NCBI GenBank assembly: GCA_029204225.1
Contig: CM055111.1
Location: 29,222,340-29,286,339, forward strand
DNA from: Diphasiastrum complanatum
Lineage: Eukaryota; Streptophyta; Lycopodiopsida; Lycopodiales; Lycopodiaceae
Reading direction: 5' to 3'
DNA: 64,000 nucleotides
Below the pieces are notes generated by a model. It was not told the DNA's origin. It worked only from the letters and a program-made list of their open reading frames with translations, and made no database searches. Within the stretch, counting starts at the first letter, position 1, and each line of letters begins with the position of its first letter. A program made the position numbers and the translations under genes. Of the stretch, positions 21,961 to 34,804 are shown piece by piece.

Positions 21961-23523
21961 TTATGTTTTATTTTCTGTTTCTGTTGTCAAATTGGGAGCT
22001 CGATCTTGATGCACTGCCTAGGTCACTTAATTGAAATATTAGGATTCTACTTAGGAGGGTGGAATGCCGAGGTACCTAATGTACTGGACGACCATTAACG
22101 TAATACTGTTGATCCAAGGCTTGGATGCTAGGTGATAAACCATTCTGCTTTTACTTAAGTACGAGGAACACGAATTCTGACTATGTAGCATGAAAGATGC
22201 TGAAATGTGAGTTTTCTTTACTTTTCCACGAGGAAATAGGGATTTTATTTAAGTAGCTTTGCTCTTTAGTGTTAGCCTTCATCATGACTAAGCTTGCCCT
22301 TCACCTTGGGAGAAGTGAGAGAAAATCAGGACCTTGGTGGTTGTACAGATGTACGAAAATCAATGTGGACATATGTGTGTGTTTTTGACCTGCAGCTATA
22401 CTAGAAGCTGATGTCATGAGTAGGGATGTTGTAGCATTGGGTCCATGCTATGCATATGATGAAGTTGATGGTATAAAACTTTGTGATTAGACTCTATAGG
22501 GTTGAAGATTCCTTTGTTATGTTGGGTATTATCCTAAACTTATCATTATATCCTTTTTGAACACATAGAATGTCTTTCAAACAATTCTATACATAGCATG
22601 CTACCCTGCTGTAACCCCTATTTGTATTCCCCTTTCCATTCCACACCCAATAACAAAGGAATCCATCGACCCTTGATGTTTTCACATTTTGTGATGAAAT
22701 GTTTTTGCTAATAGATGAGTCATTGGCCTTCTTGCTAAACACGAAAATTTTATTCCAAGAAAAGGCGTTACAAGTACAAAAGCATAATCATAACCTTAGG
22801 TCCTTTGTGGTCCCTTAATTGATGCATTCTTCTTTCTTGCCTTTGGATCCTTGTAAAAGGCTTTACCCTCTTGAAGGAAGGCCTATAGTCCTCCCAAAAT
22901 CCACCGTATAACTTTTTCCCACTTGTTTTTGTAGGTTCAAATTTCACAGATAACTTATTGGTACTTACAAATCCCACAATGCCATCAATGTTTCCCATTC
23001 TTTGATTCATGAAGATTCGAACAACGATTATGATTCGAACAGATTCATGTAATTGGAATCAAGCTTAAGGTTTAGGTCGACTTATTAACAATCAATACCT
23101 ATATCATCTTGATTCCCATTCTATCTCATTTCAAATAACTGTAAATCAAAGAGTGCGTTTGTCTCTATGTATAATCAATTTTCTTGTACTAGTAGGAAAA
23201 TGTCTCTGTTTTAAAAACCCTAAATTTAATTCTTTGTTCGCTCATGAATCAAATGATTTCCAGTTCCAATTCCTAGTTGCTTGAAAAGTTGATTCTTAAT
23301 AAAGTAGGGAGCATTGAATGCTATAAATGAAACTTTTTTGAATGAATTGCAAAGAGAGGTAAAGAAGCAGAACTTGAATGGACGAGGTCACAGGTGAAAT
23401 GGTGATGGCCGTATTTGTTGGTGATGTGTACAAAGTAGTGGCATAGTCGCTCCATGTCTGTAGATCTGCCAAGAGAGGAGGTGCAACATGTGGGATGAGA
23501 GGAGTGGATGGGAGGGATGGCGT

Positions 23524-23527
<4 letters not shown>
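21961..23527. other. Non-coding stretch, no gene seen
   Basis: A - strand open frame of 80 codons (22768-23010) has no family features and lies in AT-rich sequence. Nothing else is supported. Confidence 0.3.

Positions 23528-23614
<87 letters not shown>
23528..23614 (+). repeat. (AG)n microsatellite
   Basis: About 43 uninterrupted units. It sits at the outer end of a LINE-linked repeat copy, where it would be a CT tail on the element's own (-) strand. Confidence 0.95.
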
Positions 23615-23617
<3 letters not shown>

Positions 23618-23930
23618 CATGATGTTTGTGAAATACCAAAAGGTACATAAGACTCAAAGTACATGTGATGTGTCTTTAATCAATAGGGAGCATAAATACG
23701 TATCCATGCCAAAACGATGAAACAATTACAGAAATCAAGTCCATAAGTTAAAATACTGCTATGATAATTGTTTAAATGCTTTCAAGATATTTTGCTAAAA
23801 AAAGGATGTGATACTAGTAGTAGCAACTAGTAGTGATGATGATCACGATGACGATGATGACGACGACAACACTGAGAGGTTGTGGTGTCGTTGTAGGTGA
23901 TGTTGCTGTGTGTGTGGGCGTGCTAGCCAA

Positions 23931-24851
23931 CTAAGTTGCGTCAGAACGGGCGTTCCAGAGGCATAGCATTCCAGAACGCAAAGTCGGAACTTAAAAAAAA
24001 CAAAAAAACTTCTTGCATTGTTTAAATGCATGGTATTCTTATGCTTGGTTCCCTCTTACAACTATTGTATTGCTTTGTGAACTATCTCCATAAAAACTTA
24101 GACCATAAATTCTAAGTATGGCTAAATATGTTGGCAATGTCGTCATTCACTAGTTTGTCCTAGAAGAGATGGATGCTTTAGCATGGTCACAAAAAATGGC
24201 AATTCCAAGCTGTTGGAATTGATTCCAATCAGTTCTATTGAAATTTTTTGCTAAAAGTATGAATTTGTTTTCAAAATCTAGCTCGTAAATGTCACTAGTT
24301 TGCTAAGATTTGTGCATAGTGAATAGGATTGCTGAAAGTTTGTGTTATTATATGTTACAAGTGATTAGGATATTAGTCACTGTATCTGTCTTGCTTTTGC
24401 ACATCTATATACTTTTGTTAGTAAAATTAAAGTTTTTAACATGTTCTTACATTTTGATTCCAGAACGCCTCAAAAAACATGCTCCAACAAATCTTAGCAA
24501 CTATGTTGTTGGGTAAAAACTACTCAATTTGAATTGTTTGAATCTTGTTCAAATCAAATGGAGTCCCAATACAAATTTTCTGGAATGTTCTAAACCTGAT
24601 ATGATAAACCTGGAGTGTTTTGGAATTTAAATACCTTGTATCAGGTGAATATTTTGAACATTCAAAAGATAAGTGCTTAAGAGTATGATACCTAATACAA
24701 GTTATTTTAATGTGTTTTAGATGCCTTATTATGGCTTTTTTTCTTTTCTAAGACACCTAAAGAAATTTACAAATAAAACCAGAAAAGCGGAGCGGAACGC
24801 TTCAAAACCTGATTGGAACTCTACATTCCGGAACACCGTGCATCTACTATG
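23931..24851. mobile_element. Candidate hAT-like element in repeat copy 1
   Basis: Flanks CTAGCCAA (23923-23930) and CTAGCCGA (24852-24859) match at 7 of 8, the hAT duplication length. Ends are CTAAGTTGCG and, on the other side, CTACTATG. Subterminal zones are crowded with CAGAACG, GGCGTTCC, ATTCCAGAACG, GGAACGC and ATTCCGGAAC words. Its right end plus flank is duplicated once (24852-24960). No transposase is present. Confidence 0.5.
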
Positions 24852-25560
24852 CTAGCCGATAAGTTTGTCTACTGGTTGCATTCACTAAGTTCCCAAACTG
24901 TACGTTCCGAAACACAATGCATCTTCTATGCTAGCCGATAAGTCCGTCTACTGGTTGCATGCGTCTGCATCTGACACTATCGTTGATCACGATGCTGATC
25001 TCTAATGGGGATTTTTGTCACCTGGGCGCTACTTTTGCCTCAAAATCTGATCTCGGTCATCTCATGGTGAAGAAAGTTGTGATGTGAAGTTGAGAGTTCC
25101 TCAAAGTACATCTAACATCAATGCCACACAATGAGGATCCTCATAGGCTATCAATGAACGTAGAGTGGTTGGGTGGTCCCCAAAAAAGGCAATGATATCT
25201 CCCTCTAATCTTAAAACATATAAGATAATCTAAAATTAAAATGCTCCTTAGTCTTTGACATACCAAAAGGTACATAAGATGTGAAATACATTTAAAGTTT
25301 GTTTTAAACTGCTAGGGGGCGTAAATATGTCTCCAAAATAACAATATAGTATCTATAATTAAGTAAGTGCATAAACCAAAGTAAATGCTATAACAACGAT
25401 ATAGTTAATCGCCATCATCCTGGCAACCGATTGAAGAAGGATGTGATGTTAGAGGCTGCTTTTGTTGATGATTATGGGGCTTATGGGAGCTTATGGGAGA
25501 GGATTGTAGATGGGATACTACGATGTCGTTTTTGTGAGTGATGCCGTTGTGTATATGATT

Positions 25561-25879
25561 CACAGTTGCCAGGGAACGGGAACGAAATGGGAACTTGACC
25601 CCTAGGGACGGCCTTATTTCTCAAAAAACGAGTATCTCGATACTTTTGATGGGTTTCTATGTAGGCATATGAATTCTTTTATGGGTAACAGTCAACAAAA
25701 AATTGAGAAGCTTTAAAAAAAGTAAGTTTTATTAGAAGATTTTGCTTTTGCTACTTGGGAACGCGTTCCCACTGCCATGGGAACGTTCCCACCTAGGAAC
25801 GAACTCCCAGGAACGGCTGGTAGGTGGGAACATGGGAACGCATTCCCAGGGGGTGGGAATGCATTCCCTGGTGACTATG
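25561..25879. mobile_element. Miniature hAT-like element with perfect 8-bp target duplication
   Basis: ATATGATT lies at 25553-25560 and again at 25880-25887. Terminal inverted repeats are CACAGTTGCCAGGGAACG and, reversed, CATAGTCACCAGGGAATG (14 of 18). The right end is built of palindromes: TGGGAACGCGTTCCCA, TGGGAACGTTCCCA, GGGAACGCATTCCC and GGGAATGCATTCCC. At 319 bp it is non-autonomous. An 8-bp duplication with short CA...TG inverted repeats and subterminal repeats is diagnostic of the hAT superfamily. Confidence 0.8.
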
Positions 25880-26929
25880 ATATGATTGGTGGTTTGATGG
25901 GTTGGTTTCTCTACTGGCACCCTACATTAGGCATTGTTTTTGATCTCTCTGACGCTCTTTGTTGGGATGTTTGATTGTCCTCTGACAATGTTTTTGACTT
26001 AGTACCTGCTCTTGATTATCTTTTGGTGAAGAAAGAGGTGATGATGTGTAGTTGGGTATCTCTTTGACTATGTCGATCATCTTGACATAGGTGTTTTTGA
26101 AGTAGGAGCATCTTGTGTATCACCAAGGCGAGACACAACATGAATCCTCATATGATATCAGTGAACTCAGAGTGACTAGGTGATAATGAAAAAGGCCATG
26201 ATTACCTCTAATCTCATATTATGTAGAGCATCTGAACATGAAATGCTCTGTAGTCTCTACCTCGGTCATGGTACACAACTAAAAAATTCTATCCTCTTGA
26301 GGGGTTCAATGAAAGTGTTTGGTCTCCACATGTAGATAGTGAGAGGAGACTCAAAGTTGTCGCATGCAATAGTCCAGAGTCTAGGTATCAAGGTAATGTT
26401 AGATCTCCAACCGTGTCCTGCTCTGAAAAGTGAGTCCAAGCTTGATCCCTAATGGGCCTTACCACATTCTTTGGATCTATGCACGATATATGAGCCTTTG
26501 ATACGTTGATGAGATCCCTTTGGCAAGTGAGAGAAAGAAGAAAGCTTTATTAATGTCTTGAAATACCAGAAGGTATATAAGATTAAAATTATATCCCAAG
26601 TGTGTATCAATTACAAGGGAGCATATAAATGTCTGCAGTATAGCTAGGGAAAGTAAACACATGAAAGTACTGCATAGGCTACAAAATATTAGATGGGAAT
26701 AAAATAAGCTATATCAACTCTGTGTGTAGTAGCTATTATCATGGTATGTAGCTGAAGAAAGAAGTGATGCTAGGTGCTCCTGGTGTTGTTGTTGAAGGAA
26801 CTGTAGATGAGATACCACCATTTTGTCATGGGTGATGTTGATGTGTATGAGGTCATGTGGCATGGTGTGAAGCTCTGGTGACTGTAAGTCTCCACATGTG
26901 ATGCTGCCTTTGATCTCGGTGACGATGTC

Positions 26930-27475
26930 AAATTGGAATGTCTGTCTCATTCTTTGACACTGTCTCAAATCCTGAAGGAGACTTAGCTCGTTGGCTGGTA
27001 AAGGAGGTGATGTGAAGCTGAGTATCCATCTGGACCTTTTGACCCAAATCTCTTCGAAGCCAAAGCATCTCACGTATCATCAGAGCAACATAGCATGGAT
27101 CCTCATATGAGATCAAGGAGCGAAGTGTGGCCGGTTGGTCCTGAAAGAGGCAGTAGTATCTCCCTTTGATCGCATTTGACTCCACCTCATCTATGGGATA
27201 GAAGCCTATCCTCATCAATATATAGAGCAACAAACGTGGGTGAAAGAGAACATCCCCGCTCCACACAAATGGTGTTGCACTCTTGCTGAGATAGCCCCAT
27301 CATTTGTCCTAATGCAACCCCTGCCTCTCTCATATGGTGCCATGACTGCTAATAGAATGTTTGTGGAGAATCCAAGGTCATGCAACCTTTGAATAAGTAG
27401 GTGATGCGGTATTGAGTCGAAGGCTTTCTTGAAGTCAACAAAACAACAATAGACCCTCTCTCCTGGATCTAGCAT
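26930..27475 (-). pseudogene. LINE reverse transcriptase fragment
   Basis: The - strand frame reads GERVYCCFVDFKKAFDSIPH and HLLIQRLHDLGFSTNILLAV, which is the palm A motif (F-D-F/K-K-A-F-D) of LINE reverse transcriptases. It stops before the YADD block, and the frame then changes to a 3' region shared with the neighbouring repeat copies. The copy at 55.8-56.9 kb belongs to the same or a close family (FKKAFDSVPRSLLIQRLLDL). Confidence 0.8.
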
Positions 27476-27480
27476 CCTCG

Positions 27481-29232
27481 AGGGATGATCCTTATGGGAT
27501 GATCCTACATACAGCTATGAGCAGTGAGGCAAAGTCCAAACAATTACATTCTATGGGTCAGGGTCCAATATTTCACATCTGAACACATATTTACACTTGC
27601 AGGATCTACCATCTTGCAGCTTACTTGCTTGATACAAATAATCACATTGAAGGCTTGCTGATCTAGGTATATCTGCTGAATCAGAAAGAAAATGTCAAGA
27701 CATTATTTAATACTGGGTAAGACTTCAGAGCAGAGGTAGAGGTCTTGAGACAGTAACTTCTGAAAAACGTTATTAAATTCGGAGGTGGATCATCTTTCAC
27801 AATATGTTGATATAAATAGTCGTTCATTCATGTTCTTCAAGTGTGCCTGTTGATATCCAGCCTTTTATTTCTGAGAGTTGTAGGTGAAGTACTTCTTTCA
27901 GATTCAAAAGCTAGATTATGTTTAACTATTCTTTCTGGACTAAGCGATTCAGTAAAGTGTATTTCAACGTCTTGCCCATTTTTTATGGTGTCACAGGTTG
28001 GAACTTCAGGAGTGAATTTTGTCAGCAGAATGGCAATGATTCAATCAAGTGCACGGGATTCTCCCACTGCCTCCACCATTTATCACAATGTACAAGAGTA
28101 TGTTCAACAATTGTCCTTCCAATTTACAGTGTTGATGCTAAAGGGTTCTTTAGAAGATGCTAGTAACTGGCTGTGAAGTAAGAATTGCCAGTGTGACATC
28201 TTTGTCAAGCTGTTTCATTGCTTCCTAATTAGCATGAGCCCCGTATCAAAGAAAAACAGGCGTTTATTCTAGCTTTAAGACTATTCATGGCTATCCAAGG
28301 TTTTGGAGCATTGCTCTGCTTTATTGAGTTATGAACACATGCATTATATTTCCTTGATGTTTGTGAATTTGTCAAAGTTGTTAGCTGAATGGGTTTCACA
28401 TACAGATATCAAAAGTTGAAATACTGCACAAAATGAAAATTTTAATTATGCTGTAAAATCAAGATAAGTTATTGCGAACTGTAATGGGGGACACTAGTAG
28501 CACAGAGTGTACTGCCTAATAAAAATAGATGCAGATTCGATCCTCATACATGTGTGCTTGAAAAGTCATATGGAAGCTGATCAATCCATATGACGTATCT
28601 CACTCTCTTTGTTATCCAAGTTCAAGAAGTAAAATATTTTGTAACCACAAAGCCCTGCAACAAAAGTAACTCGTTACTTGGGGGTCAATTGGATATCGGA
28701 GTGGCTTCTGTGTCTTTGTGGCTTTATAATTAAAAAAAGGCTCACTGTATCAAGAATTTTCTCAAACTTAAACCCAAAAGTGCTCCAGTTATTTTACAAT
28801 TCTGAATTATCATGCATATGGCAATCCCAAGAACTATTCATCTACCTAGGATGGTAGAAACAATATGCAAAGTGTGAGACTTGGAACCAAGATGAAGATG
28901 ACGAGTTGCACTTATGCTACCACGTAACAAAGAAAGCAAGGATTATCATTTGGCCTTCGTAAATAATCTGTTTCATAAGAGAACCTTGCTATGCTTGAGA
29001 GGAATATGCTCAGGTGTATTAGCCTCTATAAAACTAGCATTGGATGAGCCAGGTTACCAATGGGATGTTTCATTCAAACACAAATACCTGATTCAAGAAA
29101 ACTGCAACACTCATTTTCTGGTTATGGTTTGTGGGTTTAGCTAGTCGTGTATGATGATTGTTATTGGTATGAAGAAGCAATGTGCTGTTGATGTTGTTTC
29201 AACGTTTAACAATTGTGGTGCTGCTTATATAG
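27481..29232. other. Upstream of the LysM exon, exon structure unresolved
   Basis: A + strand open frame at 27995-28170 after a TCACAG acceptor (VGTSGVNFVSRMAMIQSSA) and a small stretch near 28878-28922 are possible upstream exons. Their phases cannot be joined confidently. Otherwise intron-like AT-rich DNA. Confidence 0.25.
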
Positions 29233-29374
29233 GGGGGAAACTTTGACATCAATAGCAAGACGTTACAGAACTGCAGTTCATTCAATTGCTGAGGCGAATG
29301 ACATTGCAGATATTCATATCTTGCAGGCAGGGCAAGTATTGCTAATTCCTCTTCATCGGAGAGTGCTTCAAAAG
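29233..29374 (+). CDS. LysM-domain protein, exon encoding the LysM domain
   Basis: Between a TATATAG acceptor and an AAAAG|GTGAAT donor lies GETLTSIARRYRTAVHSIAE to ILQAGQVLLIPLHRR. This is a near-complete LysM domain: the GETL start, the ARRY helix, the AND turn, and the final LQAGQVLLIP strand. LysM domains bind N-acetylglucosamine polymers or serve as targeting modules. The exon needs two bases from an upstream exon that I could not place. It joins in phase 0 to 31870-32025, then across a 26.9-kb intron to 58890-59111 and a short last exon at 59263. The predicted product is a LysM domain, a Ser/Thr-rich linker and one membrane segment, at least 181 residues. No receptor kinase is encoded, so it is not a LysM receptor kinase of the chitin type. 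Confidence 0.75.
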
Positions 29375-31869
29375 GTGAATTTGTCTAGAAACTTTCCATT
29401 TTTATCTGAGTTCATTACTACTCATCACTTTTGCTCTGCTCTCAATCTCCCAATAAGTAATCCAGTTTAACATTTCCATATAAAAGTGCATGAAAGACTA
29501 TTTTGGACATAAGACATTTATGCTTATGGTTTGCATTCACTTATGGATACTAGACCTGAATAGTGTGATAGTAGCATGTCGGGCAAGCTATCCAATGAGT
29601 TGATTATTTGAACTTTTTTGGGTAGAACCGTTAACAGTGTGCAGGTTCTTTGCCACAGTTGTGCTTTAGCCTTGCCTCAAGATTGTCATGTATTTCAAAG
29701 CAAATGTTTGACTTTTGTTTCACTGTTGTTGAATATGCAAAGGTCATCAGTTGTGCTTTAGCCTCAAGGTTGTCATGTATTTCAAAGCAAAAATTTGACT
29801 TTTGTTTCACTGTTGTTGAGTATGCAAAGGTCGTCAGACATACATGTTGATGAATCGTCATTTAGACATGGAGCACATACACATACTTTTCAATTTAGAG
29901 CAGTTCATTGAGATTCATTCAGGAAAGGTGCAAGTAAGTACAATGATCAAGATAATTATACTTTCAACTCAGTGTGCTTTTATTGAAGAGTTTTTGAGGC
30001 TCACAGAAATGTTGGTGCAATAATACAAGTAGTCCACATTTTGTGGTGATCGGGAAATTATGCGTCCCCTCATAAGTCTCTGCTGTGGTTTGACCAGTTC
30101 GGGTATTTCCTCCTCCTGTGGAAGTTCCAAAGTTTGTTGATCTTAATTTCTCAGTATCCTTGCTCCACTTTGGTCGTTTGTGAGCTACATCCTTGCTTTG
30201 GAGCATTTCAAATTTAGGTTAAGATGGCACGCACAATATGATAACTACAAAGTTTTAGTCTAACATCTGTGTACTAAGCACATTTGACCATAGTTATGGG
30301 GGAAAAACGTTCCCGATTCAATCAAGAACTTGCCATTCTTTCCTGTCTCCTTTGTCTGAAAAATGCTCATGAGGACACAATTCTGGGAATGTGATGCCCT
30401 GGAATGCAGAAAGTGCGTTTCTGAAAGCAGGAACATGCATTGGTCAGGCTCTTTGTACAGACAATATACCCTGATTTAACCTTAAAATCTCACTTTTACT
30501 AGTGATACCTTTAAGTAAATAAGGCTCATGAGTCATTCAACTTCTGAATCAGTGTTGTTTTCTCCTTCAATCTTTTTAATATGATGTATGTTTTCTGAAG
30601 TCAAACTTCTAAAATGTGAGGTTCTTCTGTGTCTGCATATGCCTTCTCATACATGATGAGAATATTGTCATTTGTTCCTGTTACCTGTTCTGTACACATT
30701 CTCCGGTCACTTGACCCCACCCCACATCATGTACTGGCTCCATAATCTTGGTGTCCTGGTCACAGCCCCAAAATCTTTGTGTCAAAGACTCACTTCAGCA
30801 AAAGCAACCAGGCATTCTAGTACCATGAAGATTAGCTTTACAGAAACTCAGGTGCACCCACACAAGTAGCAACAGATTTCTGGTTGAGCAATGAAAATGA
30901 AATATCTTGGTAACGTATAGGATGTGGGTGCACAATTGTGGTGGTCAATTAGATTACAACCATGAGATCTTTGTGAATGTGCTATTGAAATGCAGTTTAA
31001 ATATAGAGCAAATTTCACGAACTTGGTGTCTATTGAATTTGAAAATCACAAGACGAATTTGAGCTGAATATAAAGGGTTGTGGTTAGCTTATGCGATCAG
31101 ATTGACTGAGGATAACTTATATAGAAGTAGAGCTTGGCTGGGATGAGCCACATGTGCTCTAACTGTTACAAAAGACTCAGTGTAGCTTTGAAATTTGGTG
31201 GTTTGTGAGACAAAAGTGCCAAACAGGATGGAAAAGGTAACAATTTCAGGAAGAAAGTTGCAAGCAGCTAGACTAACCAACGACAAAGCTGAAGGTTGAA
31301 GGACGTTGGTGGCTTTTGAAGGAACTAGCACATCTTGCTGGAGGGATGGGACTTCAACATGGGTATTTTTAATGTCAAATGACCTAAAGAGGATTACAGC
31401 TATTATAGACACATATTCTTGGACCTTGAATTTATAAATGTAAATGGCATTGCAAAGGGGTATAAAGACAATTGAAAAAAGCTGGTTGGGAGGGACCTGG
31501 GATACGACTGAAAAGGTATGTGGTATATGGTCAATGTTACCATAAATCTTAGCTTGCTTACTCGTTTCTAAATAAATATGAAGTCCATCCGATGAAAGGA
31601 TTTTAGAAAAGCAAGCAAAACCCAGTGATTTTGCTGTAACCTCAAGAAGATAATAATCTGGATTTTCTTCTTATGACATTAAAAATAGCTCAAAAGGATA
31701 TCAGTACCACTTGATAGTTGATGCTCATTAGGTTTCTTTACCAGCTCACGTGCTGAGGTTGGCAGTTTGAAACTTACGAATATTTTGCAAATAAGCTCTT
31801 CATAAAAATCTGCTGTTTAGTGGGGTTGTTCTGGCCTTCGTTTACCTGAGAGCTGCTTACCTTTTGCAG
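29375..31869. other. Intron 1 of the LysM gene model, with a duplicated segment
   Basis: A unit of about 95 bp containing TGTGCTTTAGCCT, TTGTCATGTATTTCAAAGCA, TTTGACTTTTGTTTCACTG and TATGCAAAGGTC is tandemly repeated at about 29660-29750 and 29751-29835. A possible hAT-like end, CATAGTTATGGGGGAAAAAC, lies at 30289. No other gene is seen. Confidence 0.5.
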
Positions 31870-32025
31870 ATGACTTCGATCATTGGAGCTTTTGAGGAGT
31901 CCTCCACTTCCAAGTTGACTTCAAGGAGGGTACCATCAAATACACTTGGATTGAGAAGTCAAACTGCAGATAGGAGCACTGCCTTATCTGTGACTGAAGT
32001 ACCACCCATTACCGCTCTTAGCTTT
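31870..32025 (+). CDS. LysM-domain protein, linker exon
   Basis: Preceded by TTTTGCAG and followed by GTAAGT, exactly 52 codons in phase with both neighbours. It encodes a Ser/Thr/Arg-rich linker (MTSIIGAFEESSTSKLTSRR to EVPPITALSF). Confidence 0.65.
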
Positions 32026-32029
32026 GTAA

Positions 32030-34800
32030 GTTGATTTGTTTAGCCTGGTGCCTCATTACTTGCCAAATATATAGTCTCAAGAGAATGCTGAGCCTAAAAT
32101 GGTTGACATTCTAGTACAATTGAATCAGTTTTTTTGGTCCTTTTTTTTTTTTTTATACCTCTTCAATAGGGGATTCCTTAAAAACATCAGAAGAACAAGC
32201 ACATTGGATGGGAAACATTGTTGCTTGTTGACCCTAAGCAAACATGTGAAACATCTATCTGATGTTATGTTCATTGTTAAGTAGCAAGCTGAAGCTTGTT
32301 TGATGAAATCTACTACTCACCTTTATTGGACTGCACTTCAATTCCTGATTCTTTTTCCCATTGATAAAACGAGTCTTTGAATGCTGATCAAGTGGCAATT
32401 TTGTGGCCTATCATTCTAACCTGGCCAAAAAAAATGTAGGCACCAGAAAAGTCTGACTTGATCCATGTGCTATTGTTGATATACACCACCTAATAATCAT
32501 GTAGTCTGCTCCAAAACTATCAAACTTGACCTTACAGATTATAGTCTGCTGTTTGGCATGAAAGAAGCCTCAACTATACATCATGCATTTGGCAGATGTC
32601 ATACCCACTGGTAAAGCTTAATAATTAAATGCATATTTGTTAGGAACTCTTCTGTTCCATTTGATTTTGGCAGATTTAGTACTCTGTTAATCTTGTCAGG
32701 TTCATGTGCTGCTGAGTAGAGTTGAACTTAGACCTTGAGATGAGGAAAAGGGCTGTCAACCAACAGATTAAATTTGATGGACAAGAATCTTTTGTTAAAT
32801 CCAAGATAATTCACATGTGGCGACCATACTTTCTGCCTTAAGATTTTCTCTTGATTTCACATGTGAGAGTGTCATGTAGGATTGTTGGACTATGAAAGAC
32901 TTTGCAGGAAACAAGCATTTGGATCTTCTTCCATGCCTAGGCCACTAAGTTCATAAGGATTTTGCACAAAATAATTTCTCACATCAATATGAGCTTTGGC
33001 AAATCTAGATTGCCTCCATAAACATTTCTCTTCTATGTCGAGCCTAAAATAATTGATATTCTATGACAATTTTTAACTGTTTTTGTTTGATGCATTATGA
33101 TGAAAATTTGTTTTCTAAAACAGTAAAACCCATCCAAACAATGCAAAATCTTATTCTAGCATTCCATTTATTTATTAAACTGAAAATACAGAGATCATAG
33201 TATATTCATATATCCATTTAAGGGATAGAAAAGATGAAAAGGCAGCACGTCAGAATTGTGGCCACTCAGGGACCCCACCCGTAAAATTAAAATTCATATT
33301 CTCTTGCCACAAAGTGCACAGTGTAAGCCTCGTCATAGCCATGAAGCATTGTAGCTTGGTTGGAGAGATTTCTTATGTTATTTCAATCAACTTGCAATTT
33401 TCAATACAATGGTGCTGACCCCTCACTGATCCCCTGATCAAATGTTCCTATCATAGCACCATTTTTGGCTTCTTGATTGATTCATTCTTACTAGATTGAA
33501 GCCAAGCATTCTTGATCCATCAGGAATGCATAATCATTCACTTGAAAGGTCAACAATCAGTTCCACAAATTCACATATTGTGGATGCAAAACTGTAACTT
33601 TTTTTCGTAAGCTTATTCTTGATGAAAAGAGAGACACAAATTTGCACAGGCATCAATGACAATTGCTGGCCATTTGCAGGCCTGGCTAGGCCAAAGGCGT
33701 CCGACAGGCTTTGCCCACGGTCTCTAATAGGGCCAACGTTGGGCTGGAAGGGCCTGCAGACTGATGCAATGGCCTGCTTGGGGCCGTGTGTTGCTCCAAA
33801 CAAGCCATAGCCACATATGGCTTGCTTCAATGAGCCTTTGCCTGGCAGGATTTGCTTAGAACATCGCAGCAAAGGAAACTCCTTTTCAATATTGTCTGTA
33901 CTAATCTGACTCGAGCATGCAAACTTGCTGTATAAGGACGACAATCTGTGGAACATAACATGTGCTGCATGAGAAGTAAACAAGCAAAAAATAACCACAA
34001 GATTTTGCAGCTATGTGTCTTCACAACTAGTTGGACAATGCCTCAGCGGAATGCTTCCCCAAAAAGTGTTGCGAAGGAAGTTGTTATAAGCCACATGGAA
34101 GGCTACAACACTCTTACAAGCAATACTATAGGGAGGAGACAGAGAGAGATAGAGAACAAGCCAAGTGGAATTCAGAGACAATGGGGCCCATTCTTTTATA
34201 CCAAATCACAGCTTGTCTTGATTGAGTTTGTGCTTAACGGACTTCTGAAAGTCTCCATGAGATTCATTTGAACTCTTCTCTTAGGGTCCCGCTTCTTATT
34301 AAATTTTTTGAAGGAAATTTATTTGATTAGTTTTCTTGAGGGGGGTCTTTGTTGCTTTACACATAGCTGCCTCCATAGCTTTTCCATCCCATCGATCGCG
34401 TCCAAAACCCTCATTTGGTTCAGCAAAACAACCCTGGTATGACGCCGAATGCCATCCAACAAATTATTTATGCACAATACCATTCACCTCATTTCCTACG
34501 TGATGCCTGTCGCATTTCTCTTCGATGCAGCTTCATAGTCAAGGCTTACATTTCTCTTGGTACTCACATGCAGCTTGCCTTTTGGGCTCATTTGGCATCC
34601 TCATCTTCGAGCACTCGTGAGTATATCAGACGATCCATTTATCGTGCTTATCTTTGGCATACTTGGCAGGGATAGTTGGGTGTCATTGGATTCACTTCTT
34701 AGAGCTAGATGCATCCTGCTTCCCAATTCAGCCACTGCACCTGCATTATGGTTTGTCACACCGCTTGTGATTTACATTGGGATAGATCAGAATATCCTCA
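32030..34800. other. Intron DNA without a recognised element
   Basis: About 2.8 kb with no coding motif. A GGCC-rich patch at 33661-33800 has repeated GGCCTG, GGGCC and TGGCC words like the subterminal zones of the hAT-like elements. The 154-codon - strand frame over it is not credible. Confidence 0.3.
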
Positions 34801-34804
34801 CATC

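Larger units (their letters stand above)
23624..27480 (-). repeat. Three successive copies of a LINE-linked repeat
   Basis: Each copy begins (on +) with an AATACCAAAAGGTACATAAGA-like end, at about 23632, 25260 and 26568. A GGGAGCATAAATA-like block follows, then GATGGGATACNAC and GTGATG, then a TGGTGAAGAAAG-like segment, and a CATGGATCCTCATATGA segment near the far end. The third copy continues into a LINE reverse transcriptase block on the - strand. The first two hold hAT-like insertions. They are probably 3' ends of one LINE family in head-to-tail order. Confidence 0.65.

Noticed and set aside
22768-23010. - strand 80-codon open frame
   Set aside because: Basic and without motif; no splice or promoter support.
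23321-23657. - strand frames of Ser-Leu repeats
   Set aside because: Translation of the (AG)n microsatellite.
28914-29144. Possible upstream LysM exon
   Set aside because: Phase could be made to fit with a donor near 28923, but the acceptor and protein sequence are weak; left unassigned.
30289-30430. Complete hAT-like element starting CATAGTTATGGGGG
   Set aside because: The left end resembles the others, but no matching right end or 8-bp duplication could be found.
33534-33998. 154-codon - strand open frame
   Set aside because: No family motif; it runs across a GGCC-rich repeat patch and AT-rich flanks. Chance.
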